From NCBI GenBank assembly GCA_947575275.1, contig CANPMS010000003.1:1-64000 (forward strand): 64,000 nucleotides of DNA. Reading direction: 5' to 3'. This DNA is from an uncultured Clostridium sp. (GTDB taxonomy: Bacteria > Bacillota > Clostridia > Lachnospirales > Lachnospiraceae). Below the pieces are notes generated by a model. It was not told the DNA's origin and did not search any database. It saw only the letters and a program-made list of their open reading frames with translations. Of the stretch, positions 9,286 through 17,040 are shown one piece after another; the first letter of the stretch is position 1, and each line of letters begins with the position of its first letter. The position numbers and the translations under genes are program-made.

Positions 9286-10090
9286 AAAATGGTTAGCCGG
9301 ACCCTACCTGGTCTGGATGATAGGATTTATCGTCTTACCCCTTATTTTAATTATATTTTATGGCCTGTCTGATAAATCCGGGGCGTTTACCCTGGCAAAT
9401 GTACTATCTATTGCAACACCAGAGCATCGCAAAGCAATGTGGCTCTCTCTTGGGCTTTCTCTGATTAGTACTATTATTTGCCTGCTGCTTGCCTATCCAC
9501 TGGCAATGATTTTAAGGAAACGGAATATAAGGCAGGGAAGCTTTATTGTATTTATTTTTATCCTTCCTATGTGGATGAATTTTCTGCTGCGCACCCTTGC
9601 ATGGCAGACACTCCTGGAAAAGGGCGGTGTAATTAACGGCATTCTCACAGCGCTGCACCTGCCGGTTCAGAGCCTGATTAATACTCCGGGAGCCATCGTT
9701 TTCGGCATGGTCTACAACTTCCTGCCGTTTATGGTACTTCCCATTTATAATGTACTTTGCAAGATTGATGACAATACGATCAATGCTGCGAGGGATTTGG
9801 GAGCGAACTTTACACAGATACTCTTTTTTGTATGGTTTCCCTTAAGCGTGCCGGGTGTCATCAGCGGTATCACCATGGTCTTTGTTCCGGCCCTGACCAC
9901 CTTCGTTATTTCCAATCTGTTAGGTGGAAGTAAAATTCTCCTGATTGGAAATGTCATTGAACAAGAATTTACAAAAGGCGGTAACTGGAATTTAGGTTCA
10001 GGCCTGTCTCTGGTACTGATGGTCTTTATCTTAATCAGCATGGCCCTGATTGCCAAATACGATAAAAATGGAGAAGGGAGCACATTTTAA
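9278..10090 (+). CDS. potB: Spermidine/putrescine ABC transporter permease
   Basis: This 270-residue inner-membrane permease has about six membrane segments and the binding-protein-dependent transport signature EAA-like loop [27 protein letters not shown], which contacts PotA. I chose the ATG at 9278, which overlaps the potA stop in ATGAATAA and has GAGGAGG upstream, over the in-frame start at 9257. The overlap suggests translational coupling. The stop is directly followed by the potC start. Confidence 0.94.
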   Translation: MNKKWLAGPYLVWMIGFIVLPLILIIFYGLSDKSGAFTLANVLSIATPEHRKAMWLSLGLSLISTIICLLLAYPLAMILRKRNIRQGSFIVFIFILPMWMNFLLRTLAWQTLLEKGGVINGILTALHLPVQSLINTPGAIVFGMVYNFLPFMVLPIYNVLCKIDDNTINAARDLGANFTQILFFVWFPLSVPGVISGITMVFVPALTTFVISNLLGGSKILLIGNVIEQEFTKGGNWNLGSGLSLVLMVFILISMALIAKYDKNGEGSTF

Positions 10091-10885
10091 ATGAGCAGAT
10101 TAACACAAAGCTGCAGGCGCATCTGGCAGGACTTTTATCTGATTGTTATCATGATTTTTCTGTATGCTCCGATTGCCACTATGGTTGTGCTGTCCTTCAA
10201 CAGCTCTAAATCCCGTACCCAATGGGGCGGTTTTACCCTGGAGTGGTACAGGCAGATATTTGCCAGCCGCAATATTATAAGCGCCTTGCAGAACACCTTA
10301 CTTATCGCGTTTTTATCGGCTCTAATTGCCACAATTATCGGTACAGCAGCAGCAATCGCTATTAATAGCATGAAGCAAATTCCAAAGACCATTGTTATGG
10401 GAATTACAAACATACCCATGCTGAACGCAGACATTGTAACCGGTATCTCCCTGATGCTGGCCTTCATAGCCTTCGGCATTTCTCTGGGATTTAAAACTGT
10501 GCTGATTGCACACATTACTTTTAATATCCCTTATGCTATTTTAAGCGTAATGCCAAAGCTTAAACAAACCAATCGCTCCACTTATGAGGCGGCCATGGAT
10601 CTTGGCGCAGGTCCCATTTACGCCTTTTTTAAAGTAGTATTCCCGGATATTCTGCCTGGTGTACTCTCTGGCTTTCTGCTGGCATTTACTATGTCACTGG
10701 ATGATTTCATTATTACACATTTTACACGCGGCGCAGGTATCAACACCCTGTCCACCCTAATTTACAGTGAGGTGCGCAGAGGCATCAAACCGTCTATGTA
10801 CGCACTGTCCACTATCATTTTTGCAGTGGTGCTTATACTGCTTATCATCAGCAATTTTGCGCCAAAAAACCAGAAATCACGCTAA
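10091..10885 (+). CDS. potC: Spermidine/putrescine ABC transporter permease
   Basis: The 264-residue second permease has six predicted membrane segments and the coupling loop YEAAMDLGAGPIYAFFKVVFPDILPGV, followed by the PotC-typical MSLDDFIITHF. Its start directly abuts the potB stop. Together with PotB it forms the membrane channel for polyamines delivered by PotD. Confidence 0.95.
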   Translation: MSRLTQSCRRIWQDFYLIVIMIFLYAPIATMVVLSFNSSKSRTQWGGFTLEWYRQIFASRNIISALQNTLLIAFLSALIATIIGTAAAIAINSMKQIPKTIVMGITNIPMLNADIVTGISLMLAFIAFGISLGFKTVLIAHITFNIPYAILSVMPKLKQTNRSTYEAAMDLGAGPIYAFFKVVFPDILPGVLSGFLLAFTMSLDDFIITHFTRGAGINTLSTLIYSEVRRGIKPSMYALSTIIFAVVLILLIISNFAPKNQKSR

Positions 10886-10898
10886 AAAGGAGGATATA

Positions 10899-11990
10899 AT
10901 GATGAAAAGAAATGTATTTACACTATCTCTGGCAGCGCTGACTGCTGCCTCCGCCATGCTTAGTGGCTGCAGCAGCTCAAAAGAGGAAAACAGCGAGCTA
11001 TATGTCTACAATTGGGGGGAATACATTGATGAGGAGGTCATCTCCCAATTTGAGCAGGAAACGGGTATTACGGTTATCTATGATATGTTTGAAACTAACG
11101 AGGAAATGTATCCAGTCATTGAGGCGGGCGGGGTCAGCTATGACGTAGTATGTCCTTCCGACTATATGATTCAGAAAATGCGTGAAAACGATCTTCTGGC
11201 AGAAATCAATTTTGATAATGTTCCAAACATAGAACAAATTGACCCGGTATACATACAAATGTCAAAAGCGTTTGATCCGGAAAATAAATATTCTGTGCCC
11301 TACTGTTGGGGAACTGTGGGAATTCTCTACAACACCAAGCGTCTTGCCGAGCTGGGTGTGGAACCACCAAAAAAATGGGCAGACCTTTGGGATGAACGCT
11401 TAAACGGAGAAATCCTTATGCAGGACAGCGTGCGCGATGCTTTTATGGTAGCGCTCAAAAAGAATGGATACTCTATGAACAGTACTGACGAGAAAGAGCT
11501 CCAAGAAGCAAAGCAGCTTTTAATTGACCAAAAACCATTGGTGCAGGCTTATGTAATTGACCAGGTACGCGATAAGATGATAGGCGGAGAAGCTGCAGTA
11601 GGCGTTATCTACTCCGGCGAAATGCTCTATATTCAGGAGGAGATCGCAAACCTGGGTCTGGACTATGAATTAGAGTATGTTCTCCCGGAGGAAGGCACTA
11701 ATTTATGGCTGGATTCTTGGGTAATCACGAAAAATGCAAAGAACAAGGAAAATGCAGAAAAGTGGATTAACTTCCTCTGCCGCCCGGAAATTGCCAAAGC
11801 CAACTTCGAGTACATCACCTACGCAACGCCCAACAAGGGGGCATTTGAGCTGCTGGACAGCGAGATTCAAAATAATAAAGCGGTCTTCCCGGATATTGAT
11901 TCTCTCCAAAACAGTGAAGTCTTTATGTATCTGGGAGATGAGGCAGATGCGGTTTACAATGATTTGTGGAAGGAAGTAAAATCCAGATAA
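10899..11990 (+). CDS. potD: Polyamine ABC transporter substrate-binding lipoprotein
   Basis: PotD captures spermidine or putrescine outside the cell membrane. The 363-residue protein begins with a lipoprotein signal peptide: positive MMKRN, a hydrophobic run, and the lipobox LSGC, so it should be anchored by a lipidated cysteine. The mature part has the family motifs VYNWGEYIDEEVISQFE, YDVVCPSDYMI and WGTVGILYNTK, and late in the protein SWVITKNAKNKENAEKWINF. AAAAGGAGG stands eight bases before the ATG at 10899. It is the last transport gene of the operon; a DUF378 gene follows 56 bases later. Confidence 0.96.
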   Translation: MMKRNVFTLSLAALTAASAMLSGCSSSKEENSELYVYNWGEYIDEEVISQFEQETGITVIYDMFETNEEMYPVIEAGGVSYDVVCPSDYMIQKMRENDLLAEINFDNVPNIEQIDPVYIQMSKAFDPENKYSVPYCWGTVGILYNTKRLAELGVEPPKKWADLWDERLNGEILMQDSVRDAFMVALKKNGYSMNSTDEKELQEAKQLLIDQKPLVQAYVIDQVRDKMIGGEAAVGVIYSGEMLYIQEEIANLGLDYELEYVLPEEGTNLWLDSWVITKNAKNKENAEKWINFLCRPEIAKANFEYITYATPNKGAFELLDSEIQNNKAVFPDIDSLQNSEVFMYLGDEADAVYNDLWKEVKSR

Positions 11991-12046
11991 TTATGTATAA
12001 TCTTCCGCAAATGGCACACACTACCCCTATAAAAGGAGGTAGCGCC

Positions 12047-12259
12047 ATGAGAAATAAAGCATTGGATTATACGGCATTGACTGTCGCAATTATCGGGGCG
12101 GTAAATTGGGGACTGGTAGGCTTTTTTGACTTCAATTTGGTGGCATTTCTGTTTGGAAGTATGTCCTGGCTGTCCCGAATTATCTATGCATTAGTAGGCT
12201 TATGCGGGCTTTATCTGATTAGCTTTTATATGCGGAGCAGTGACGCAAACACACAATAG
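12047..12259 (+). CDS. Small DUF378 membrane protein
   Basis: The 70-residue protein has two membrane segments (YTALTVAIIGAVNWGLVGFF and a second ending GLCGLYLISFY) with the family signature IGAVNWGLVGFFDFNLV. DUF378 proteins are small, widespread and without known function. The ATG at 12047 has a perfect AAAGGAGGT eight bases before it. It follows potD on the same strand but whether it belongs to that operon is unclear; a hairpin at 12339 ends the unit. Confidence 0.85.
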   Translation: MRNKALDYTALTVAIIGAVNWGLVGFFDFNLVAFLFGSMSWLSRIIYALVGLCGLYLISFYMRSSDANTQ

Positions 12260-12338
12260 GCTTCGTATCTAAACAAAATTTTCACAGGCTCCATGGGGAT
12301 ATTCCCATAACAAACGCATAGGTAAATAAATTGTAAAC

Positions 12339-12377
12339 ACGCCCCTTTTCTGATAAAATAAAAGAAAAGGGGCGTTT
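12339..12377 (+). terminator. 13-bp perfect hairpin after the pot/DUF378 genes, overlapping a promoter-like pair
   Basis: ACGCCCCTTTTCT (12339-12351) and AGAAAAGGGGCGT (12363-12375) pair perfectly around an 11-base loop, followed by a weak TTATGTATTT. It probably terminates the upstream operon. The loop holds TAAAAT (12354-12359), which is 17 bases from TTGTAA (12331-12336), so a promoter for the gene at 12411 could be embedded in the hairpin. Confidence 0.65.
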
Positions 12378-12410
12378 ATGTATTTATGATAGAATGGGAG
12401 GGGTGAAGAT

Positions 12411-13724
12411 ATGGGATGGTTTTCCTGGCTATTTGAAGAGAATGAGGGGCCGCCGGAGCCGCTGGTATTAGGTGCGAGGCTGAGATGTCCCTATGGGCAG
12501 CACGACAGCTATTTATTTGTGGATTCTTCGGGTATGGATATTCATGGTCTGCCACAAGCATGTGTGGATGATTGCAAGCCTATATTAAATATCCTACCGT
12601 TTGGAGAGTGTTATACCGGAAGACCGTGTGAAACGGAGATGATGCTTTGGGAGCAATGGGAAAACCCTGAACCTCAAAGGGAGAAGGTAAACGGGAAGGA
12701 GATTATAACCACAAAATCCATCCTGGTATGTAACAGACATGGGCATCGGATTGAGGTTATTCATTCTGGTCAGGATGGAATATTTGCAAGGCAGATATGG
12801 ATGATCCGGGAGATGGAGAGCAACTATCCGAGGCTGAAAGCGGTTTTAGATGATCCTTATGGAAGCGTATACCTGAATGAAGGAATGTATGAAGAGACCA
12901 TCCGGTTTTTAGAGGATCGAATACGTCAGCATGGCGGAGCGGTTGATTTGATTGCCATGTATGATGAAAAGGATATGGAGGGAGCCTACATAAATGCGGC
13001 GCTGAGACGTCTAATGGTAACCTGTGATTTCAAGGATATTGCAAAATACACAGGTAGTATGCAGAGAGTGGCAGTTAGCCATGGAATTACAAATCGTGAG
13101 CTGAATCCTCTGATTTTAAACCAGGATTTGCTGGAGTTAATTAAGCTGGACTCTAAGGAGGCAAATGAGAGAATCGGGAAAAAGGGGTTTTTCCGGTGGC
13201 AGGAAGAGAACAGAGCTCTCGCAGGGATATTCGATGAGGGAATCAATCATATCGCTTATGGGCTTATGGTATGTCACAGCGCCATGGTGGAGCTGGATGG
13301 TCTAAGCAGACAGCAGCGGGACATTAAACTGCAAAAGAAGGCTCAGCTGCGGGGAGAGGCTAAGGCGCAAAGTGAAGTGATGCAGAAGGGAGGGCAGGGA
13401 GGTAATTGGGTAGATGAGGGAAATAAGAGTGGCAGCTCTTCTAATACTGGAGTTGGAAATCCTGTGAAAGTAGAAGGAAGAGGTAGTACAGGAAGAACGA
13501 TTCCTAATAATTTAGAAGAACAAATGGCTATGCATCAAGTACAGTCTAATCCATTAGAAGGTGCTACTGAACTTCCAATTAAATTAAATGATACGCGGTG
13601 GAAATCATCTGATGGCTGGGTTAAAATGCAATCCGTTGTAAAGACATCTGATGGAAATAAAATTACAATTCATTATGTATATAATAAAGTGACCGGCGCA
13701 TTTGATGATTTTAAATTTAAGTAA
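12411..13724 (+). CDS. DUF4280 (PAAR-like) protein with AT-rich C-terminal module, candidate polymorphic toxin
   Basis: The 437-residue protein has a DUF4280 domain at about residues 15-130 (GARLRCPYGQ, IHGLPQACVDDCKP, NILPFGECYTG, with paired cysteines), a long mainly helical middle part, and after about residue 335 a low-complexity Ser/Gly/Asn linker leading to a tip ending DGWVKMQ...IHYVYNKVTGAFDDFKFK. DUF4280 is known from contractile-injection and polymorphic-toxin effectors. The last 300 bases are clearly richer in AT than the preceding kilobase, as expected for an exchanged toxin tip. The tip resembles, from memory, C-termini of Rhs/WapA-type toxins, but I cannot assign a family or activity. 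No signal peptide. A small gene follows after 13 bases. GGAGGGG precedes the ATG. Confidence 0.72.
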   Translation: MGWFSWLFEENEGPPEPLVLGARLRCPYGQHDSYLFVDSSGMDIHGLPQACVDDCKPILNILPFGECYTGRPCETEMMLWEQWENPEPQREKVNGKEIITTKSILVCNRHGHRIEVIHSGQDGIFARQIWMIREMESNYPRLKAVLDDPYGSVYLNEGMYEETIRFLEDRIRQHGGAVDLIAMYDEKDMEGAYINAALRRLMVTCDFKDIAKYTGSMQRVAVSHGITNRELNPLILNQDLLELIKLDSKEANERIGKKGFFRWQEENRALAGIFDEGINHIAYGLMVCHSAMVELDGLSRQQRDIKLQKKAQLRGEAKAQSEVMQKGGQGGNWVDEGNKSGSSSNTGVGNPVKVEGRGSTGRTIPNNLEEQMAMHQVQSNPLEGATELPIKLNDTRWKSSDGWVKMQSVVKTSDGNKITIHYVYNKVTGAFDDFKFK

Positions 13725-13737
13725 AGAGAGGAATTTT

Positions 13738-14151
13738 ATGGACAATATCATTTTTGAAAGAATATGGAAAGATTCTAATATTATAGAATTGAAAGTAATG
13801 GCAAATTCAGAATATATTAATGTGTTTCAGAGTTGCTATGTTGAGGATGATTTATTAGAAAATGCTGCAGATAAAATAAATAATTATATCAAAAATTCTA
13901 ATGAGGTATGTTATTTGGAATTTGGAAATAAGATTGGTAATTATACACCTGCTTTTTCATTAAATATTTTACCTAGTGATAATCATGGACATGTAAAAAT
14001 TGAAGTAGATATAGAAATTGCGGATAATGACACACGTGCCCACAGATGCTGCTTTTATGTTAACTGTGAACTTGGACAGATTGAAAGATTTGGACAATCA
14101 TTAATATCATTAATATCAGATGATGAAGGAGTCAAGGTTTCCTTAGTATAA
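13738..14151 (+). CDS. Small acidic protein, candidate immunity protein for the upstream toxin
   Basis: I do not recognise this 137-residue family. It is acidic, soluble-looking, has no signal or membrane segment, and shares the AT-rich base use of the toxin tip before it. The centre and C-terminus read FSLNILPSDNHGHVKIEVDIE then ADNDTRAHRCCFYVNCELGQ. Position (13 bases after the toxin stop, with AGAGAGG before its ATG), size and composition are those of immunity genes in polymorphic toxin loci, and this is the basis of the call. The following 218 bases up to 14370 hold no gene that I can see. Confidence 0.6.
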   Translation: MDNIIFERIWKDSNIIELKVMANSEYINVFQSCYVEDDLLENAADKINNYIKNSNEVCYLEFGNKIGNYTPAFSLNILPSDNHGHVKIEVDIEIADNDTRAHRCCFYVNCELGQIERFGQSLISLISDDEGVKVSLV

Positions 14152-14369
14152 TTTATTTAATTATGGTTATACTTTAGAACTTGCCAACTCCCCAAATCTA
14201 CTTTTCAAAAATATGGTATTCTATCCTTGCTTTTAACAGTCTGCTCCATTTAACGATCTGAAGATAGCCCTTGAGCTCATCACTACCGGTTAGCAAAAAC
14301 ACATGCAAATTGTACGGGTGGTGAACCCAAAGCAGACAGCCAATATACAGCTTATAAAGGAGGACAGTT

Positions 14370-15098
14370 ATGAAAATTACCTATATTCATCACAGCAGTT
14401 TCCTTGCTGAAACAGACAATGTGCTCTTGCTATTTGATTTCACAAGCGGCTCCCTGCCCGATCTTACACCCGAAAAGCCCCTGGTTATACTTGCCAGCCA
14501 CAGCCACTCGGATCACTTTGACCCTGTTATTTTTGATCTAGCAAAACTTCATAAACCAGTGCGCTTCGTTCTGTCTGATGATATTGAGCAGAACCGAATT
14601 CCCGATGAATGCCGCAGTATCACAGAGTTTATAGAACCAGGTATGGTTCTGTCCCTTCCAGAGGATGGGGGAATTAAAATTACTGCATTTAAATCCACCG
14701 ACGAGGGCGTCGCTTTTATCGTGGAAACAGGCGCAGACTCCGATGGAGAAAAACGAATCCTTTACCATGCAGGCGATTTAAACGACTGGCGCTGGAACGG
14801 CGAACCCCTTGACTGGAATAACAATATGCGTACAAACTACATGCAGGAGCTGGAAAAGATCCGCGGATGTAACTTTCATATTGATGCCGCAATGGTGCCT
14901 TTGGATGGAAGACAGGAGGATTTGTTTTCTTCTGGACTGGATACCTTTATGGGCATTGTAGGGGCAGATAAAGTTTTTCCCATGCACCTCTGGAATGATT
15001 ACGATATTATCCCGCGTTTTAAGGCGCTTCCATGCGCAGAAAAATACCGGAATCGGATTGTGGAAATTTCCCGGGAGGGACAGTGTTTTTCCTGCTGA
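14370..15098 (+). CDS. Metallo-beta-lactamase fold hydrolase
   Basis: The 242-residue protein has the zinc-binding motif HSHSDHFD at about residue 48-55, a later AGDLNDW and a C-terminal FPMHLWNDYD histidine, in line with the ULAG/MBL-fold superfamily. The substrate is unknown; such proteins include lactonases, nucleases and many uncharacterised hydrolases. AAAGGAGGACAGTT precedes the ATG. It lies 48 bases before pyrC on the same strand, and the two could be cotranscribed, but no functional link is evident. Confidence 0.85.
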   Translation: MKITYIHHSSFLAETDNVLLLFDFTSGSLPDLTPEKPLVILASHSHSDHFDPVIFDLAKLHKPVRFVLSDDIEQNRIPDECRSITEFIEPGMVLSLPEDGGIKITAFKSTDEGVAFIVETGADSDGEKRILYHAGDLNDWRWNGEPLDWNNNMRTNYMQELEKIRGCNFHIDAAMVPLDGRQEDLFSSGLDTFMGIVGADKVFPMHLWNDYDIIPRFKALPCAEKYRNRIVEISREGQCFSC

Positions 15099-15146
15099 TT
15101 TCCCGAAAACTATTTAAGCTCATTTCATTTACAGGAGGATAATCTT

Positions 15147-16430
15147 ATGACTTTGATTTGTAACGGGCGGGTCATAGACCCCAGATCCGGGACCGACCGT
15201 GTGACAGACCTGATAGTAAACCAGGGAAAGATTGCTGAAATAGGAGACCATCTAAAAGAAAAATATCCAGATGCCTGCCATATTGATGCGTCAGGCATGG
15301 TGGTTGCCCCCGGTCTCATTGATGTTCATGTGCATTTCCGCGAGCCTGGCTTCACACACAAGGAGGATATTCAAACCGGCGCCCGGGCAGCTGCGGCTGG
15401 CGGCTTCACCTCCGTTGTCTGTATGGCAAACACCAAGCCTCCTGTGGACAATGTGGAAACATTGGAATATGTAATCAATGAAGGAAAAAAGACTCCGATT
15501 AACGTACTCACCGCCGCCAATATCACGATCGGAATGAGAGGCGAAACACTGACTGATATGGAGACATTAAAAGCCCACGGCGCTGCCGGATTCACCGATG
15601 ACGGAATCCCCTTAAGGAATGCGGCAGTGGTAAAACAGGCGATGGAAGAAGCAGTGCGGTTAAACGTTCCCCTGAGCTTCCATGAAGAAGACCCATCCCT
15701 CATCAGCAACAACGGCGTCAACTTGGGAACCGTTTCGTCTCAGCTGGGAATCGGAGCCTCACCTGCTGCTGCAGAGGATGTATTCGTTGCCCGCGACTGC
15801 ATGCTGGCACTCCACACCGGCGCTGCCATCGATATTCAGCATATCAGCTCCGCTTATTCGGTGCGCATGGTGGAGCTGGCAAAACAGCTGGGAGCAAACG
15901 TTATGGCAGAGGTAACACCGCATCATTTCTCTCTTGACGAAACTGCCATACTAAAATACGGCACTCTGGCAAAAATGAATCCGCCGCTTCGCACCTTGCG
16001 GGACAAAGATGAAATTATCCGCGGACTGAAAGAGGGCATCATTGACATTATTGCCACTGACCATGCCCCCCACAGCACAGAGGAAAAAAACCGTTCGCTC
16101 ACAGCAGCCCCCAGCGGTATTATCGGACTGGAGACCGCCCTGGCATTGGGCATCACAAACCTGGTTCATGCCGGGCACCTGACCCTTCTCCAGTTGATAG
16201 AGAAGATGACCTTAAACCCTGCGCGCCTGTACCGCCTTGACGCTTCAAAGGGCTGGATCGGTGTCGGCTCAGATGCAGATTTAGTGCTTTTTGACCCGAT
16301 GGAAGAGTGGATTGTAGAACATTTTGAATCCAAATCCTCCAATTCCCCGTTTATCGGAGAACGCCTGCAAGGCAAGGTGAAATATACCATCTGCGGCGGA
16401 AGAATTGCCTATCAGGATCCGGTTTCTTAA
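15147..16430 (+). CDS. pyrC: Dihydroorotase
   Basis: PyrC cyclises carbamoyl aspartate to dihydroorotate in pyrimidine synthesis. The 427-residue product is of the long, class I type. Metal-binding HVHFREPG, the PPVDN segment, ATDHAPHS and the closing FGIIG-like PSGIIGLETAL are all present. AGGAGG precedes the ATG. No other pyr genes adjoin it. It converges on the phosphatase gene, overlapping it by four bases at the two stop codons, without an obvious terminator between them. Confidence 0.95.
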   Translation: MTLICNGRVIDPRSGTDRVTDLIVNQGKIAEIGDHLKEKYPDACHIDASGMVVAPGLIDVHVHFREPGFTHKEDIQTGARAAAAGGFTSVVCMANTKPPVDNVETLEYVINEGKKTPINVLTAANITIGMRGETLTDMETLKAHGAAGFTDDGIPLRNAAVVKQAMEEAVRLNVPLSFHEEDPSLISNNGVNLGTVSSQLGIGASPAAAEDVFVARDCMLALHTGAAIDIQHISSAYSVRMVELAKQLGANVMAEVTPHHFSLDETAILKYGTLAKMNPPLRTLRDKDEIIRGLKEGIIDIIATDHAPHSTEEKNRSLTAAPSGIIGLETALALGITNLVHAGHLTLLQLIEKMTLNPARLYRLDASKGWIGVGSDADLVLFDPMEEWIVEHFESKSSNSPFIGERLQGKVKYTICGGRIAYQDPVS

Positions 16431-17023
16431 ACGTTCCACACATCGGTCTCCAGTGTAAACCTCTCTCCATCACAAGCAACCTGAATGGCCGTACAGTTCA
16501 TCACACGAGCCCGCCAGAAATCCTCGATGGGGCTGGCGGCAATACAGGCAATCAAGCCGTGGATTGCCGCACTGTGAGACACAATCAGAACGCGCCCGTC
16601 CGCCGGAAACGTTTGGTGCTCTTTCTTAAGGTCATCCAGAAAACTGCTGCAGCGCGCCGCTAATTCCTCAATACTTTCTCCGCCCTCTGGAGGATAAAAT
16701 TTTTCAGGCTCGTAAAACAAGGCGTTTACATGAGATGGCAATTCCTCCAGTTTTGTTCCCTCCATCACACCAAAGCCCATCTCCTCCAGCCTAAGATCCA
16801 CAACCATATCAGCCTTACAAACACCAGAAATAAGCTCTGCTGTTTCAACAGCACGCTTTAAAGGGCTTACATAGACTCGGTCATATACCGGCTCCCCCAG
16901 CTTCTTGCGTGCCTCCGCCGCCTGACTTCTCCCTGTCTCATTTAGAGGAATATCCGTCTTCCCCTGAACAAGAAGACGCCGGTTATAATCAGTTTCCCCG
17001 TGACGAATAATATCAATTCTCAT
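16427..17023 (-). CDS. Histidine phosphatase family protein (phosphoglycerate mutase-like)
   Basis: The 198-residue protein begins MRIDIIRHGETDYN, with the phosphohistidine motif RHG, followed by SPLKRAVETAE, an acid region EEMGFGVMEG and the second histidine in VLIVSHSAAIHGLI. This is the branch that includes CobC/alpha-ribazole phosphatase and broad-specificity phosphatases; nothing nearby fixes a substrate. It starts 18 bases downstream of glgB and is likely its operon partner, hinting at a sugar phosphate, but that is inference. Confidence 0.88.
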   Translation of the reverse strand: MRIDIIRHGETDYNRRLLVQGKTDIPLNETGRSQAAEARKKLGEPVYDRVYVSPLKRAVETAELISGVCKADMVVDLRLEEMGFGVMEGTKLEELPSHVNALFYEPEKFYPPEGGESIEELAARCSSFLDDLKKEHQTFPADGRVLIVSHSAAIHGLIACIAASPIEDFWRARVMNCTAIQVACDGERFTLETDVWNV

Positions 17024-17040
17024 ATTCTACCTCGCTTTTC

